A DNA stretch of 64,000 nucleotides from CBFHWY01 sp965659675. Lineage in GTDB: Bacteria; Bacteroidota; Bacteroidia; Flavobacteriales_G; Salibacteraceae. The notes under the pieces are model-generated. The model searched no databases. It saw only the letters and a list, made by a program, of their open reading frames with translations, and was not told the origin of the DNA. Shown here one piece after another: positions 7,744 through 16,685 of the stretch (the stretch's first letter is position 1; the number at the start of each line of letters is the position of its first letter). The stretch is taken from the NCBI GenBank assembly GCA_965659675.1, contig CBFHWY010000001.1, forward strand, positions 1-64,000, in the 5' to 3' direction. The translations under genes and the position numbers were made by a program.

Positions 7744-9855
7744 ATGAGAAAACTATTTACATCTGTAATGTTCATGGCGATTGCCAGCTTTGGCTTCAGC
7801 CAGTATTACTACGTTCCAAATGATGACGCGGGTGGAAACCCGGGAAATCTTAACACCCAGGATGCTGAATTTCCTGTAGGTGGCGGACTACCAACAGATC
7901 CGGCTGACGCCTGGACAACTATTGTTACCGGTCCTTCTTCAAGCTGGACATCAGCTCAAAACATTGGTTTTAATTTCGACTTTCAAGGAAGACAAGTGAG
8001 CCAATATGCGGTTCACCCTTCTGGAGTTGTGAGTTTCATTACTGACCCTCTCGTCCTGGGTGCTTATACTCCCGGTTCTACGCCAGCTGCGCTACCTAGC
8101 ACTTCTATTCCAGATAGCTCACTTTGCTATTGGGGTTTATCAATTGGATCTGGTGACTTTATCGTTAGAAAAACTTTCGGTACTGCACCAAACCGTCAAC
8201 ACTGGATCATGTTCAACTCTGCAGTTTCTGCCGGAACACAGTCTGGTTGGGTATATGGCTCTATTGTACTAGAAGAGACAACCAACAAGATTCACTTTGT
8301 TAATCAAAGAGTTCAGTGTATCGTTGGGCAATCTCAGTGCGCTGGAAGACCAGCTCTTACTGTTGGTGTTCAGGTAGATGGTTCTACTGCATATCAGCAG
8401 CCAGCATCTCCAAATTATCAGGCGGGAACTACTGGAAATGATGCTACAAGAGCTGACAACGGCTACACTACATTCATTCCAGGTAGCCAGCCTGCCAACT
8501 CAGTTGCTATGAATTCTGTTGTTTTCGACAGATATCTGGTAAGAGATGACGGCCCTTTCACTGTAACTGGTGAATTTAGAAACCTTGGTTCAAGTTTGCT
8601 TTCTGACTATGATTTGGTTTATCAAGTAAACAGCGATGCTCCAGTTGTACAAAATGTTACTGGGAAAGCGATCGGTTCTTTCAGCACCGAAACATATTCT
8701 CACGGTATTGCATGGACTCCACCTTCAAGTGGTGAGTACACCATCAGAACCTGGGTTACTAACCCTAATGGTGGAACTGATCCAGACCAAAGCGATGATA
8801 CAGCAAGCATTACGATCAATGTAGTTGATACCTTTATTCAGAGAAAGCCTCTATACGAAATCTTTACAAGTTCAACATGTCCTCCTTGTCGTCCAGGTAA
8901 TGAAAACTTTCACAACGTGGTAGCCGGAAAAGATGACGAGTACGTAGCGATCAAGTATCAGCAGAACTTCCCTGGTTCGGGTGATCCTTATGCTACTACT
9001 GAGGCGGTTAACAGAAGAAATGCTTACGGAGTTAACACTATTCCACGTATGGAGCTAGATGGTGGCTGGGATCAGAATGCATCTAGATTTACTTCGGCTT
9101 TACATGATGAGTATCGCGCTGTTCCTTCATTCTTGAACATCAATGCAACTTACGATGTGGATACAACTGGTTCGAAGCTTGTAACTATCGATATAGATAT
9201 TGATGTGGTTGAGGATCTTGATAACTCACTATACAGACTTTTCGTTGCGATCGTTGAAGGGGACACCTATGAAAACGTTAAGAACAACGGTGAAAGCGAG
9301 TTTATTGATGTAATGAAGAAAATGCTTCCAGATGAGCAAGGCTCGATCATTAGTCAGCCTTTGAATGCTGGAACTACCATCAGTGAAGATCTAACATTTA
9401 CCTTCAATGGTGACTTTAGATTGCCAAATGATGGTCAAACAGCAAACAGGATCAATCATGCAATTGAGCATTCTGTAGAAGAGTTTGCAGATCTTAAAGT
9501 TGCGGTTTGGGTTCAAAACAGACTTGTAGGTGATGTTCTTCAGGCTGAATGGGCTGAAAACATTTCTGACTACACAAGTACAGAAGAGCGCAATATCGAA
9601 AACATGAATGTTCGTGTTTATCCTAACCCTGCTTCAGATGTTGTAAATGTGAGCTACTTCCTACAGGACCGTCAGGATGTAGAAATTTCACTAAGCAATG
9701 CAATGGGTTCGGTGATCGAAACTTCTGCTACCTCTTCTAACATGGGTAATAACTCTGCTATGATCAACACTTCTGATCTAAGTAATGGTGTTTACTTCAT
9801 CAACCTTAAAAGTGGTGAAGACGTGATCACTAAGAAGTTCATGATCGCGAGATAA
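7744..9855 (+). CDS. Secreted Omp28-related protein with CPPC motif and T9SS sorting domain
   Basis: A 703-residue exported protein with a signal peptide ending near FGFSQ. Residues about 20-265 form an N-terminal beta-rich module of unknown type. Residues about 270-360 look like an Ig-like/CARDB-type domain. From about 365 it matches the Omp28 family, with YEIFTSSTCPPCRP containing a thioredoxin-like CPPC at 379-382 and the NTIPRMELDG segment typical of that family. The last 95 or so residues are a type A T9SS sorting domain (VYPNPASD to KKFMIAR). Omp28 proteins are outer-surface proteins of unclear function; a disulphide or redox role for CPPC is inference. A strong terminator follows, so the gene is monocistronic. 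Confidence 0.85.
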   Translation: MRKLFTSVMFMAIASFGFSQYYYVPNDDAGGNPGNLNTQDAEFPVGGGLPTDPADAWTTIVTGPSSSWTSAQNIGFNFDFQGRQVSQYAVHPSGVVSFITDPLVLGAYTPGSTPAALPSTSIPDSSLCYWGLSIGSGDFIVRKTFGTAPNRQHWIMFNSAVSAGTQSGWVYGSIVLEETTNKIHFVNQRVQCIVGQSQCAGRPALTVGVQVDGSTAYQQPASPNYQAGTTGNDATRADNGYTTFIPGSQPANSVAMNSVVFDRYLVRDDGPFTVTGEFRNLGSSLLSDYDLVYQVNSDAPVVQNVTGKAIGSFSTETYSHGIAWTPPSSGEYTIRTWVTNPNGGTDPDQSDDTASITINVVDTFIQRKPLYEIFTSSTCPPCRPGNENFHNVVAGKDDEYVAIKYQQNFPGSGDPYATTEAVNRRNAYGVNTIPRMELDGGWDQNASRFTSALHDEYRAVPSFLNINATYDVDTTGSKLVTIDIDIDVVEDLDNSLYRLFVAIVEGDTYENVKNNGESEFIDVMKKMLPDEQGSIISQPLNAGTTISEDLTFTFNGDFRLPNDGQTANRINHAIEHSVEEFADLKVAVWVQNRLVGDVLQAEWAENISDYTSTEERNIENMNVRVYPNPASDVVNVSYFLQDRQDVEISLSNAMGSVIETSATSSNMGNNSAMINTSDLSNGVYFINLKSGEDVITKKFMIAR

Positions 9856-9878
9856 GCAAAATCGCATTTTATTTTAAG

Positions 9879-9908
9879 GCCTCCTCGGTAAACGGGGAGG
9901 CTTTTTTT
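9879..9908 (+). terminator. Intrinsic terminator after the Omp28-type gene
   Basis: GCCTCCTCG (9879-9887) pairs with CGGGGAGGC (9893-9901), with one wobble, around the loop GTAAA. Seven T follow. It lies 23 bases after the stop codon. Confidence 0.93.
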
Positions 9909-9928
9909 GTGTAATTTTTCCAGTTCAT

Positions 9929-11872
9929 ATGATCCCCAGATACATCATCGATGAGATTTTCCAAACCGCCCAAATTGAGGAGGTTATCGGTGATTTTGTG
10001 AACTTAAAGAAAGCGGGGTCCAACTTCAAGGGACTTAGCCCATGGTCTAATGAAAAGTCTCCCTCCTTCATGGTGTCTCCAGCTAAAAGGATCTTCAAAG
10101 ATTTTAGCTCAGGAAAGGGTGGTACGGTGGTAACCTTTCTCATGGAACATGAACAGATGTCTTACCCCGAGGCCTTGCGTTATTTGGCAAAACGCTATAA
10201 CATCGAAATTCCCGAGGAGGCACCCGACCCAGAGCAAGAAGAAAGTCAGAAAAAAAGAGAAAGTCTTTTTAAGGTCACCGAGTTCGCGTCCTCTTTCTTC
10301 GAAGAAGAATTATGGAACTCTGATCGAGGTAAGGCCATAGGTCTAAGTTATTTCAGGGAACGTGGCTTTAGCGATGACATCATTAAAAAATTTCAATTGG
10401 GCTACGCCGACCCCTCCTTCGATTCGCTGATCAAAAAAGCAGAATCTGATGGGTATAAGCTCGAGCTTCTTCTGGAAGGGGGTTTAGCAAAAAAGAAATC
10501 TGAAGAAGCTAATCCATATGACAACTTTAGAGACCGCGTAGTATTTCCCATACACAATGTAGCCGGTCGTTGTGTTGGCTTCGGAGCCCGAATACTCAGC
10601 TCTAACACCAAAGCACCAAAATATCTTAACTCTCCTGAAAGCCTGATCTATAACAAGAGCAAATTGCTCTATGGAATGTATCAGGCCAGGGCTGAGGTTG
10701 TCAAACAAGACCGCTGTTTACTCGTAGAGGGTTACACAGACGTTATCTCACTTTATCAATCCGGGGTAAAAAATGCCGTGGCTTCCTCGGGTACTTCTCT
10801 AACGGAAGACCAGATCCGGCTTATTCGTCGTTATACCAAGAACATTACCATCCTCTATGACGGCGACGAGGCAGGAATAAAAGCCAGCTTCCGGGGAATT
10901 GACCTGATCCTCAAAGAGGGGCTAAATGTGAATGTGCTTTTGTTTCCCGAAGGAGAAGACCCCGATTCTTTTGCCAAATCGCACAGCGCCGAAGAGCTTG
11001 AAGAATTTATTTCCAAGCGCTCAGAGGACTTTGTCTTCTTTAAGGCACGGGTACTTGGAAAGGAAAATCAGAAAAACCCACAACAACGCGCTGAGTCAAT
11101 AAGAGATATTGTTTCTTCCATTGCGTTGATCCCTGACCACATTACGCGCAATGTATATGTTGCTGAGTGTTCAAGGCTGCTGGATATTGCAGAGTCTGCG
11201 CTGATCACTGAGATCAATAAGATTCGTCGTAAAGAGCTTGGTCGACAAATGAAACGGCGGTCTGATGACGGATCCAAAGAGACGCTCGAAAGCCTTCCAG
11301 AGGAGTACGCACAGCAAACACAAGAAGAACTTCAAAAGTTTGATGCATATCATCAGGAACTGGATATCCTCCGACTGATCTTCTGTTACCACGAAGAGGA
11401 AATAGAACACCAAGAAAAGACCATCAACGCTGCACAAATGATCGTTTCCGATATCCAAAAAGACGAGCTTGGCTTTGATGACGAAACCAGTGCTCAGATC
11501 TATGCGGAAATATTACACCAGTTGAGTGAATATGACGCCATTCGAGTAGATGACTTTTTGAATCACGAAGACGATAATATTCGTTCTTTGGTGGTCAACT
11601 TTCTGTCAGAGCCTTATGAGCTTCACAAGTGGGCTGAAAAAGAGATATTCGTTCACGATGAGAAGAAAAAGCTTAAAAAAGCTATCTTAAGCGCACTCTA
11701 TGCATTCAAAGCCCGAAAGGTTGAGTTGATGATACTCGATATTCAAAACAAGCTTTCCAGTTCTGATCTTGGCGACGATGAGATGATCATATTAATGAAG
11801 AAAAAATCTAAACTTGATAAGGTTAGAATGCTCATCGGTGATAAGTTGGGTAGGGTGATCATGCACTATTGA
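9929..11872 (+). CDS. dnaG: DNA primase (DnaG)
   Basis: DnaG makes the RNA primers that start leading and lagging strands, docking on the replicative helicase. The 647-residue protein has an N-terminal zinc-ribbon-like region (about 30-100), an RNA polymerase core with the TOPRIM segment VEGYTDVISLY and the metal-binding YDGDEAG, and a helicase-binding C-terminus. Where canonical primases have CPFH...CFGC zinc ligands, this one has SPWS at 37-40 and DFSS at 58-61, so all four zinc ligands (Cys, His, Cys, Cys) are replaced while the flanking KSPSFMVSP and SGKGG are kept. I believe this loss occurs in related Flavobacteriales, but I cannot check. mscS follows one base after the stop. Confidence 0.95.
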   Translation: MIPRYIIDEIFQTAQIEEVIGDFVNLKKAGSNFKGLSPWSNEKSPSFMVSPAKRIFKDFSSGKGGTVVTFLMEHEQMSYPEALRYLAKRYNIEIPEEAPDPEQEESQKKRESLFKVTEFASSFFEEELWNSDRGKAIGLSYFRERGFSDDIIKKFQLGYADPSFDSLIKKAESDGYKLELLLEGGLAKKKSEEANPYDNFRDRVVFPIHNVAGRCVGFGARILSSNTKAPKYLNSPESLIYNKSKLLYGMYQARAEVVKQDRCLLVEGYTDVISLYQSGVKNAVASSGTSLTEDQIRLIRRYTKNITILYDGDEAGIKASFRGIDLILKEGLNVNVLLFPEGEDPDSFAKSHSAEELEEFISKRSEDFVFFKARVLGKENQKNPQQRAESIRDIVSSIALIPDHITRNVYVAECSRLLDIAESALITEINKIRRKELGRQMKRRSDDGSKETLESLPEEYAQQTQEELQKFDAYHQELDILRLIFCYHEEEIEHQEKTINAAQMIVSDIQKDELGFDDETSAQIYAEILHQLSEYDAIRVDDFLNHEDDNIRSLVVNFLSEPYELHKWAEKEIFVHDEKKKLKKAILSALYAFKARKVELMILDIQNKLSSSDLGDDEMIILMKKKSKLDKVRMLIGDKLGRVIMHY

Positions 11873-11873
11873 T

Positions 11874-12740
11874 ATGAAAGAAAAGATCGTTAGTATTTTA
11901 GAGTTCCAGTTGTTTACCATAAACGACTACAGTCTTTCTGTGGCTAACCTTCTTTCGGCCTTCCTCATTCTTGCCATTGCCCGCTTATTGGTCTTTCTGA
12001 TCCAGAAGATACTTCATCGCTCCTTTGTAAGACAGAATCTTTCAGATAAAGGGAAGGAATATGCCATTAATCAGATCTTAAAGTACCTCATTTATACCAT
12101 TGCCCTTGTGCTGGTCATTGAGAGTTTAGGTTTTAATGTTACTATCCTCATTGCCAGTTCTGCCGCACTTTTTGTGGGTATTGGTCTAGGACTCCAGGAC
12201 ATTTTTAAGGATATCCTGAGCGGAATTTTTCTCCTCTTTGAACGAACCATTCAGGTGGGTGATATTGTAGAGATCGACTCATTAGTGGGTCGAGTAAAGG
12301 AAATCAACATTCGAACCTCCAAGGTGCGAACCCGCGACGGTATCATGATCATCGTTCCAAATAACAACCTAATCAGCGCCAAGGTGATCAACTGGAGTAT
12401 GGAAAATAAGATCACGCGTTTTGGTGTTGAAGTTGGCGTTGCTTATGGTTCAAACACCCAATTGGTAAAAGACATTTTGATCCAGTCTGCGGTGGATCAT
12501 CCTAACATCCTTGCAAAACCAGAACCCCGGGTCTTTTTTCGAGATTTTGGAAATTCATCGCTCGACTTTGAAGTGATGTTTTGGTCAGATAAAACCTGGG
12601 AGATCGAATTTACCCGAAGTGATCTTCGCTTTGCTATTGATCAGGCATTTAGGGATAAGGGTGTTACCATTCCCTTCCCTCAAAGGGATCTTCATGTTAA
12701 GTCTGACCTTACTAAGGCCCCTCGTCAAGAAGTTGAATAA
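11874..12740 (+). CDS. MscS-family mechanosensitive ion channel
   Basis: A 288-residue inner-membrane protein with three predicted N-terminal membrane helices (about 20-42, 64-84 and 88-110). The pore-lining third helix reads ALFVGIGLGLQDIFKDILSG, typical of MscS, and the beta domain follows (GDIVEIDSLVGRVKEINIRTSKVRT, VPNNNLIS). These channels open under membrane tension and release solutes during osmotic downshock. The start is two bases after the dnaG stop (TGATATG), implying co-transcription. The 3' end overlaps the convergent EEP gene by 29 bp with no terminator visible. Confidence 0.93.
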   Translation: MKEKIVSILEFQLFTINDYSLSVANLLSAFLILAIARLLVFLIQKILHRSFVRQNLSDKGKEYAINQILKYLIYTIALVLVIESLGFNVTILIASSAALFVGIGLGLQDIFKDILSGIFLLFERTIQVGDIVEIDSLVGRVKEINIRTSKVRTRDGIMIIVPNNNLISAKVINWSMENKITRFGVEVGVAYGSNTQLVKDILIQSAVDHPNILAKPEPRVFFRDFGNSSLDFEVMFWSDKTWEIEFTRSDLRFAIDQAFRDKGVTIPFPQRDLHVKSDLTKAPRQEVE

Positions 12741-13689
12741 ACACTGGAAGGTGATCACTAAAGCCTTCCCTGTTATATCTCATGCCAATGAAGGTTCGTT
12801 TTGGCTTGACACCCAGGAATTTTGTGTCTTCTTCCAATAAAAATTGCGCTTCGTAAACAAAAGATCTAAGCTCAAAATTCTCGATCAGTGCTTCACTTAT
12901 GAATACCTGATCTATTAGCGACCAATTCCCTTGATATTTATGGCTTAAAATGGATGCTCCATATTTTGAAAAGCCATTGATCAGCCCCGTTCTTTCCTGA
13001 AGTTGTTGAATACTTCGCTCTTGTCGGTCATCATTAAAATCACCCATACAAACGATCTTTGCATCAGGTCTTTCACTTAGTAATCGATTAATTGCTTCAG
13101 AAAGTGTTTCTGATGCCAGCATTCTGAGCGGCTCTGATTCTAACTTTCCTCTGTATTTGGAAGGCCAATGATTTACAAAAAAGTCAAGCGTATCTCCTCG
13201 CTCAGACAACAGTGTGGAGTGTAAAATATCACGCGTTCTGAAGCTGGGAATTTCACTGCTTCTTACCTTGATGTTTTCTTCAGACAATAATTCAAATCGA
13301 TCTTTATTGTAGAGAAGTCCTAGATCAATTCCTCTCCTATCCTCGCTCCTGGCATATGAGATGCCAAAGTTTTCTCTTTTCAGCGCATCTCTGTTTAGGA
13401 TATCTTCTACACAGTTTCTGTTTTCTACTTCACAAAAACCCAGTACATCAATATTCTTCCAATCGCCGAGCTGTGCAATTACCCTTGAAATTTGATCGAG
13501 TTTCCGATAGTATTTATAGGTATTCCAGCGTCTTGTTCCTTCTGGGGTGAACTCCTCGTCCCTCGTTAAACTATCATCTTTTGTGTCAAAGAGGTTCTCA
13601 AAATTGTAAAATGCGAAACGATACACTTCTGTTTGTCCGATTAGCTCATGGCTCGTACATAAGAACAACAGAAAAATCAGTTTCTTCAC
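12712..13689 (-). CDS. Secreted endonuclease/exonuclease/phosphatase (EEP) family protein
   Basis: A 325-residue protein with a signal peptide (MKKLIFLLFLCTSHELIGQ). The EEP fold is seen in FAFYNFENLFD near the start, FCEVENR (metal-binding glutamate) near residue 105, the NHWPS active-site histidine motif and MGDFND (catalytic Asp/Asn), and GFSDHLPVFIQL at the end. The family cleaves phosphodiester or phosphomonoester bonds. Being exported, it may degrade extracellular DNA or phospho-compounds to obtain phosphate; the substrate is unknown. It starts at GTG 13689, overlapping the rpiB stop in a GTGA arrangement, so the two are co-translated. Confidence 0.88.
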   Translation of the reverse strand: MKKLIFLLFLCTSHELIGQTEVYRFAFYNFENLFDTKDDSLTRDEEFTPEGTRRWNTYKYYRKLDQISRVIAQLGDWKNIDVLGFCEVENRNCVEDILNRDALKRENFGISYARSEDRRGIDLGLLYNKDRFELLSEENIKVRSSEIPSFRTRDILHSTLLSERGDTLDFFVNHWPSKYRGKLESEPLRMLASETLSEAINRLLSERPDAKIVCMGDFNDDRQERSIQQLQERTGLINGFSKYGASILSHKYQGNWSLIDQVFISEALIENFELRSFVYEAQFLLEEDTKFLGVKPKRTFIGMRYNREGFSDHLPVFIQLLDEGP

Positions 13690-14114
13690 TCCGCTATTTT
13701 ATTCACTCTTCTCTGGTGACGGCCACCTTCAAATTCAGCAGACAAGAAAGCTTCAAGTATTTCTATAGCCTCTTCTTCGCTAATATATCTTGCTGGTAAG
13801 GCCAGAACGTTTGCATCATTATGCTGTCTTGCGAGAGATGCAATCTCAGGGATCCAGGCTAAAGCGGAACGTATTCCCTGATGCTTATTTGCGCTCATAT
13901 TTATTCCATTTCCACTTCCACACATGATCAATCCCAATTCGGCTTTTCCACTTTCTACTGCATTTGCCAGCGGATGTGCGAAATCTGGGTAATCACAACT
14001 TTCTTCTGAGTTTGTTCCATAATCACTTAGCTCAAAACCCTTATTTTCAAGGTATTCTGAAAGTTTTTCTTTTAATTCGAATCCTGCATGGTCGCTGGCA
14101 ATTCCAATCTTCAT
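13686..14114 (-). CDS. rpiB: Ribose-5-phosphate isomerase B
   Basis: RpiB interconverts ribose-5-phosphate and ribulose-5-phosphate in the non-oxidative pentose phosphate pathway. The 142-residue reading from the ATG at 14114 (MKIGIASDHAGFELK) matches the usual family start; an in-frame ATG at 14123 would add MRL. Landmarks are SDHAG near the start, DYPDFAHPLA, the catalytic-cysteine motif MCGSGNGINMSAN, the HQGIRSALAW segment and HNDANVLALPAR. It heads a two-gene unit with the EEP hydrolase and is preceded by a long AT-rich spacer. Confidence 0.95.
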   Translation of the reverse strand: MKIGIASDHAGFELKEKLSEYLENKGFELSDYGTNSEESCDYPDFAHPLANAVESGKAELGLIMCGSGNGINMSANKHQGIRSALAWIPEIASLARQHNDANVLALPARYISEEEAIEILEAFLSAEFEGGRHQRRVNKIAE

Positions 14115-14123
14115 AAGTCTCAT

Positions 14124-14491
14124 ATCTTGTTCAACAAAGGTTCAAATCTTCTCGTAAAAATGATTTGCTTTTATCAATTATTTCTTCAATGTACAAGATG
14201 CTTTATAAACCTAATTTTATTCTGGTTTTTTGAATACCAAATTTCAACAGCTTGTGAGTTTACTTCTTGAGAATATTAGTTAACAATACCGCTTGATCAG
14301 TTTGAATTAACATGCTGTTAATATTTAGACAAAATGCGCGTTTTGAGTGTTTTAGAAAAAAGACCTTGTCAATAACATGTTTTAATTGAATGAAAAATCA
14401 ATTTTCCAAGAATAAGTCGATCTTTATCTGAACAATACTGACAAGCTAATAGTAGTAGTAGTTTTTAATTATATATATATATAGTAATACT
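14124..14491. other. AT-rich divergent spacer between rpiB and the large MORN gene
   Basis: This stretch has no convincing coding frame. It contains an inverted repeat TTAACA-TGC-TGTTAA at 14307-14321, a short TAG-triplet run near 14450-14460 and an alternating AT tract around 14470-14483, just before the start of the MORN-repeat gene. Promoters for both divergent genes must lie here, but I find no clean TAnnTTTG box. The AT tract makes precise reading uncertain. Confidence 0.5.
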
Positions 14492-16039
14492 ATGATGTTT
14501 AATAAGCGGAGATTCTTTTTCCTTTTAGCCTGCTTTATTTTAATTGGGTTAGGATCTTCTGTTTATGCTCAAAATGAAACCGACCCGAATGGTTTTAATA
14601 AGTTCTTCTTTCCGGACGGTACCTTATCCAGTGAAGGTTATTTCAAAAATGGAAAACCTGAAGGATATTGGAAAAATTATTATCCCAATGGAAATATAAA
14701 ATCAGAGGGAAATCGAAAAGATCACTTGCTTGATAGTTTATGGAAATTCTACAATGAAGAGGGAATACTTACCAAGTTGATTCCCTATGAAGCAGACCAA
14801 AAAGATGGATATGTTATTAGTTATAGTAAAGAGGGTTTTTTGGTAAAAAAGGAGGCTTATGATGACAATGTTCGTCATGGAACAGATAGTTTGTTTTACA
14901 ATAATGGGGCCCTTCGGGAAAGCATACCCTGGATAGAAGGTAAAAAAGAAGGTCTGGCATTCGAGTACGACGAGAAGGGAACCATCATTACCATTACCGA
15001 TTATAGAAAGGGATCAAAATACAGTGTAGAAAGGATCAATCGAAAAGACAAAAAAGGTCAAAAGCAAGGCCTTTGGAAAGCCTTCTATGACAATGGTAAT
15101 CCGCAATGGGAAGGAACGTTCAGAAATAATTTGAAGAATGGATATTTCAAGACCTATGATCGCGATGGAGAAGTTTTAAGTACCACAAAATATGTGGATG
15201 GTGAGGTGGATGAAGATGCGGAGGAAACCCAGAATCTTGATGTACTCTATGAAAACTACCCAAATGGGAAGATCAAAACATTCAGGACCTATCGCTTTGG
15301 TCGTTTGGAAGGTTTATCGAAAGATTATGATGAGGAAGGAAATATCATAGCCGCCAGGATCTACCGCCGAGGAAAACTTCTTGGTGAGGGATTGACTGAT
15401 GAAGATGGAATGAAACAAGGCAAGTGGAAAGAGTATTATTATCCTGAGGAGATATTGCGGGCAGAGGGAACATATAAGGACGGATTGAGAATTGGCGAAT
15501 GGGTATTTTATTTCCGAACCGGAGAACTAGAACAGAAGGGAATTTATAATGAGAATGAACAGTATCAGGGTAAGTGGACCTGGTACTACAAAGACGGTTC
15601 TTTAAAACGCGAAGAATATTTCAGACGAGGAATAGAAGACGGAGAATATGTTGAGTATAACGACACTGGAAAGGTAGTAGCAAAAGGAATTTACATCGAC
15701 GGTTTGGAAGAAGGAGAATGGTTCTACGAGTATGGTGATTACAGGGAAGAAGGGGAATATTCTTCGGGTATGAAAATCGGTGAGTGGAAGGCTTATTACG
15801 ACAATGGTGAGTTGTATTTCAAGGGAAAATATGAGGCTGGATTACCAACAGGTAAACACGTGTACTATTTTGAAAATGGCAACCGACGTCTTGAAGGAAA
15901 ATATGTTGCTGGAAACAAAGATGGCACCTGGAAACGCTATTATGAAGATGGTAGCGTCATGTTAGAGATCAACTACAAACAAGGAATAGAGAAAAAGCTG
16001 AATGGACGAACGATCAAGCCCAAGACTGAAGTTCAGTGA
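14492..16039 (+). CDS. Large exported MORN_2-repeat protein (YwqK-like)
   Basis: A 515-residue protein with a signal peptide ending GSSVYAQ (ATG at 14492 or the next codon at 14495). The rest is a series of about 17-19 MORN_2 repeats of roughly 23 residues with the pattern Y-x-NG-x-x-x-x-EG-x-x-x-x-G-x-x-x-G-x-W. Clear examples are YYPNGNIKSEGNR, FYDNGNPQWEGTF, YYKDGSLKREEYF and YYEDGSVMLEINY. No catalytic domain is visible. Such repeats form elongated beta sheets and may bind lipid or protein, but no function is established for this form. It lacks a lipobox and a T9SS sorting domain, so it is probably periplasmic. Its last 38 bases overlap the AlkB-like gene. Confidence 0.8.
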   Translation: MMFNKRRFFFLLACFILIGLGSSVYAQNETDPNGFNKFFFPDGTLSSEGYFKNGKPEGYWKNYYPNGNIKSEGNRKDHLLDSLWKFYNEEGILTKLIPYEADQKDGYVISYSKEGFLVKKEAYDDNVRHGTDSLFYNNGALRESIPWIEGKKEGLAFEYDEKGTIITITDYRKGSKYSVERINRKDKKGQKQGLWKAFYDNGNPQWEGTFRNNLKNGYFKTYDRDGEVLSTTKYVDGEVDEDAEETQNLDVLYENYPNGKIKTFRTYRFGRLEGLSKDYDEEGNIIAARIYRRGKLLGEGLTDEDGMKQGKWKEYYYPEEILRAEGTYKDGLRIGEWVFYFRTGELEQKGIYNENEQYQGKWTWYYKDGSLKREEYFRRGIEDGEYVEYNDTGKVVAKGIYIDGLEEGEWFYEYGDYREEGEYSSGMKIGEWKAYYDNGELYFKGKYEAGLPTGKHVYYFENGNRRLEGKYVAGNKDGTWKRYYEDGSVMLEINYKQGIEKKLNGRTIKPKTEVQ

Positions 16040-16613
16040 TGCGTACCCAATTCCTTTGGCTAGAGCTGATGCCTGGATCTTTCATTCTCTTAATAGCCAG
16101 GAAGAAAAACGAAGCATTTTTCGAAAACTGAAAGAAGAGCTTGATTGGCAACAACATCATATCCGACTCTTTGGTAAGTCAATACCTGAACCACGTTTGA
16201 TCGATTGGTATTCTGAAAAAGCCTACCGATACTCAAATAAAACGCTTCCCGCGCGTCCGATCTCTGAAAGGCATATCATTATTGATCTTTTGGAGCAGGT
16301 AATGCGTTTTTCAGGATACCGATTCAATTCGGTTCTGTGTAATTATTACAGAAATGGATCCGACTCCATGAGCTGGCATCAGGACAATGAAAAAGAACTA
16401 GGTGAGGATCCAATTATCGCTTCTTTGAGTTTTGGACTATGTAGAAAATTTAAATTTCGTTCTCTGGATAGTGAAGAAAGCCTGGATCTGAATCTGGACG
16501 ATGCAGATCTGATGATCATGGGTAAATACTGTCAGAAAAACTACAAACATGCCCTTCCAAAGACTAGAAAGACCGGAGAAAGAATTAACCTCACATTCCG
16601 TCAGATCTATTGA
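16002..16613 (+). CDS. AlkB-like 2-oxoglutarate/Fe(II)-dependent dioxygenase
   Basis: A 203-residue member of the AlkB family, which oxidatively removes alkyl groups from damaged nucleic acid bases. The iron ligands are visible as H126 and D128 in SWHQDNE and H183 in KHALPKT. The 2-oxoglutarate-binding arginines are R194 and R200 in GERINLTFR. NYYRNGSDSM upstream of the HxD motif is characteristic of AlkB homologues of the ABH2/3 type. The start lies within the end of the MORN-repeat gene. Expression is likely coupled to that gene, although the functions look unrelated. Confidence 0.92.
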   Translation: MDERSSPRLKFSDAYPIPLARADAWIFHSLNSQEEKRSIFRKLKEELDWQQHHIRLFGKSIPEPRLIDWYSEKAYRYSNKTLPARPISERHIIIDLLEQVMRFSGYRFNSVLCNYYRNGSDSMSWHQDNEKELGEDPIIASLSFGLCRKFKFRSLDSEESLDLNLDDADLMIMGKYCQKNYKHALPKTRKTGERINLTFRQIY

Positions 16614-16672
16614 CTTTTTGTCTTTTGTTGATTAAAGATTTTAGACAAGCTTCAAAGACATCCTTGCTGAAA

Positions 16673-16680
16673 TAAATTTG
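16673..16680 (+). promoter_or_regulatory. -7 promoter element directly before the flippase gene
   Basis: TAAATTTG matches TAnnTTTG exactly and ends five bases before the ATG at 16686, implying a very short or absent leader. No -33 TTG at proper spacing is seen. Confidence 0.5.
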
Positions 16681-16685
16681 TAGGG

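Noticed and set aside
14470..14483. Alternating AT tract as a promoter element
   Set aside because: It contains no TAnnTTTG box or TTG element at proper spacing; it may affect DNA structure, but no claim is supported.
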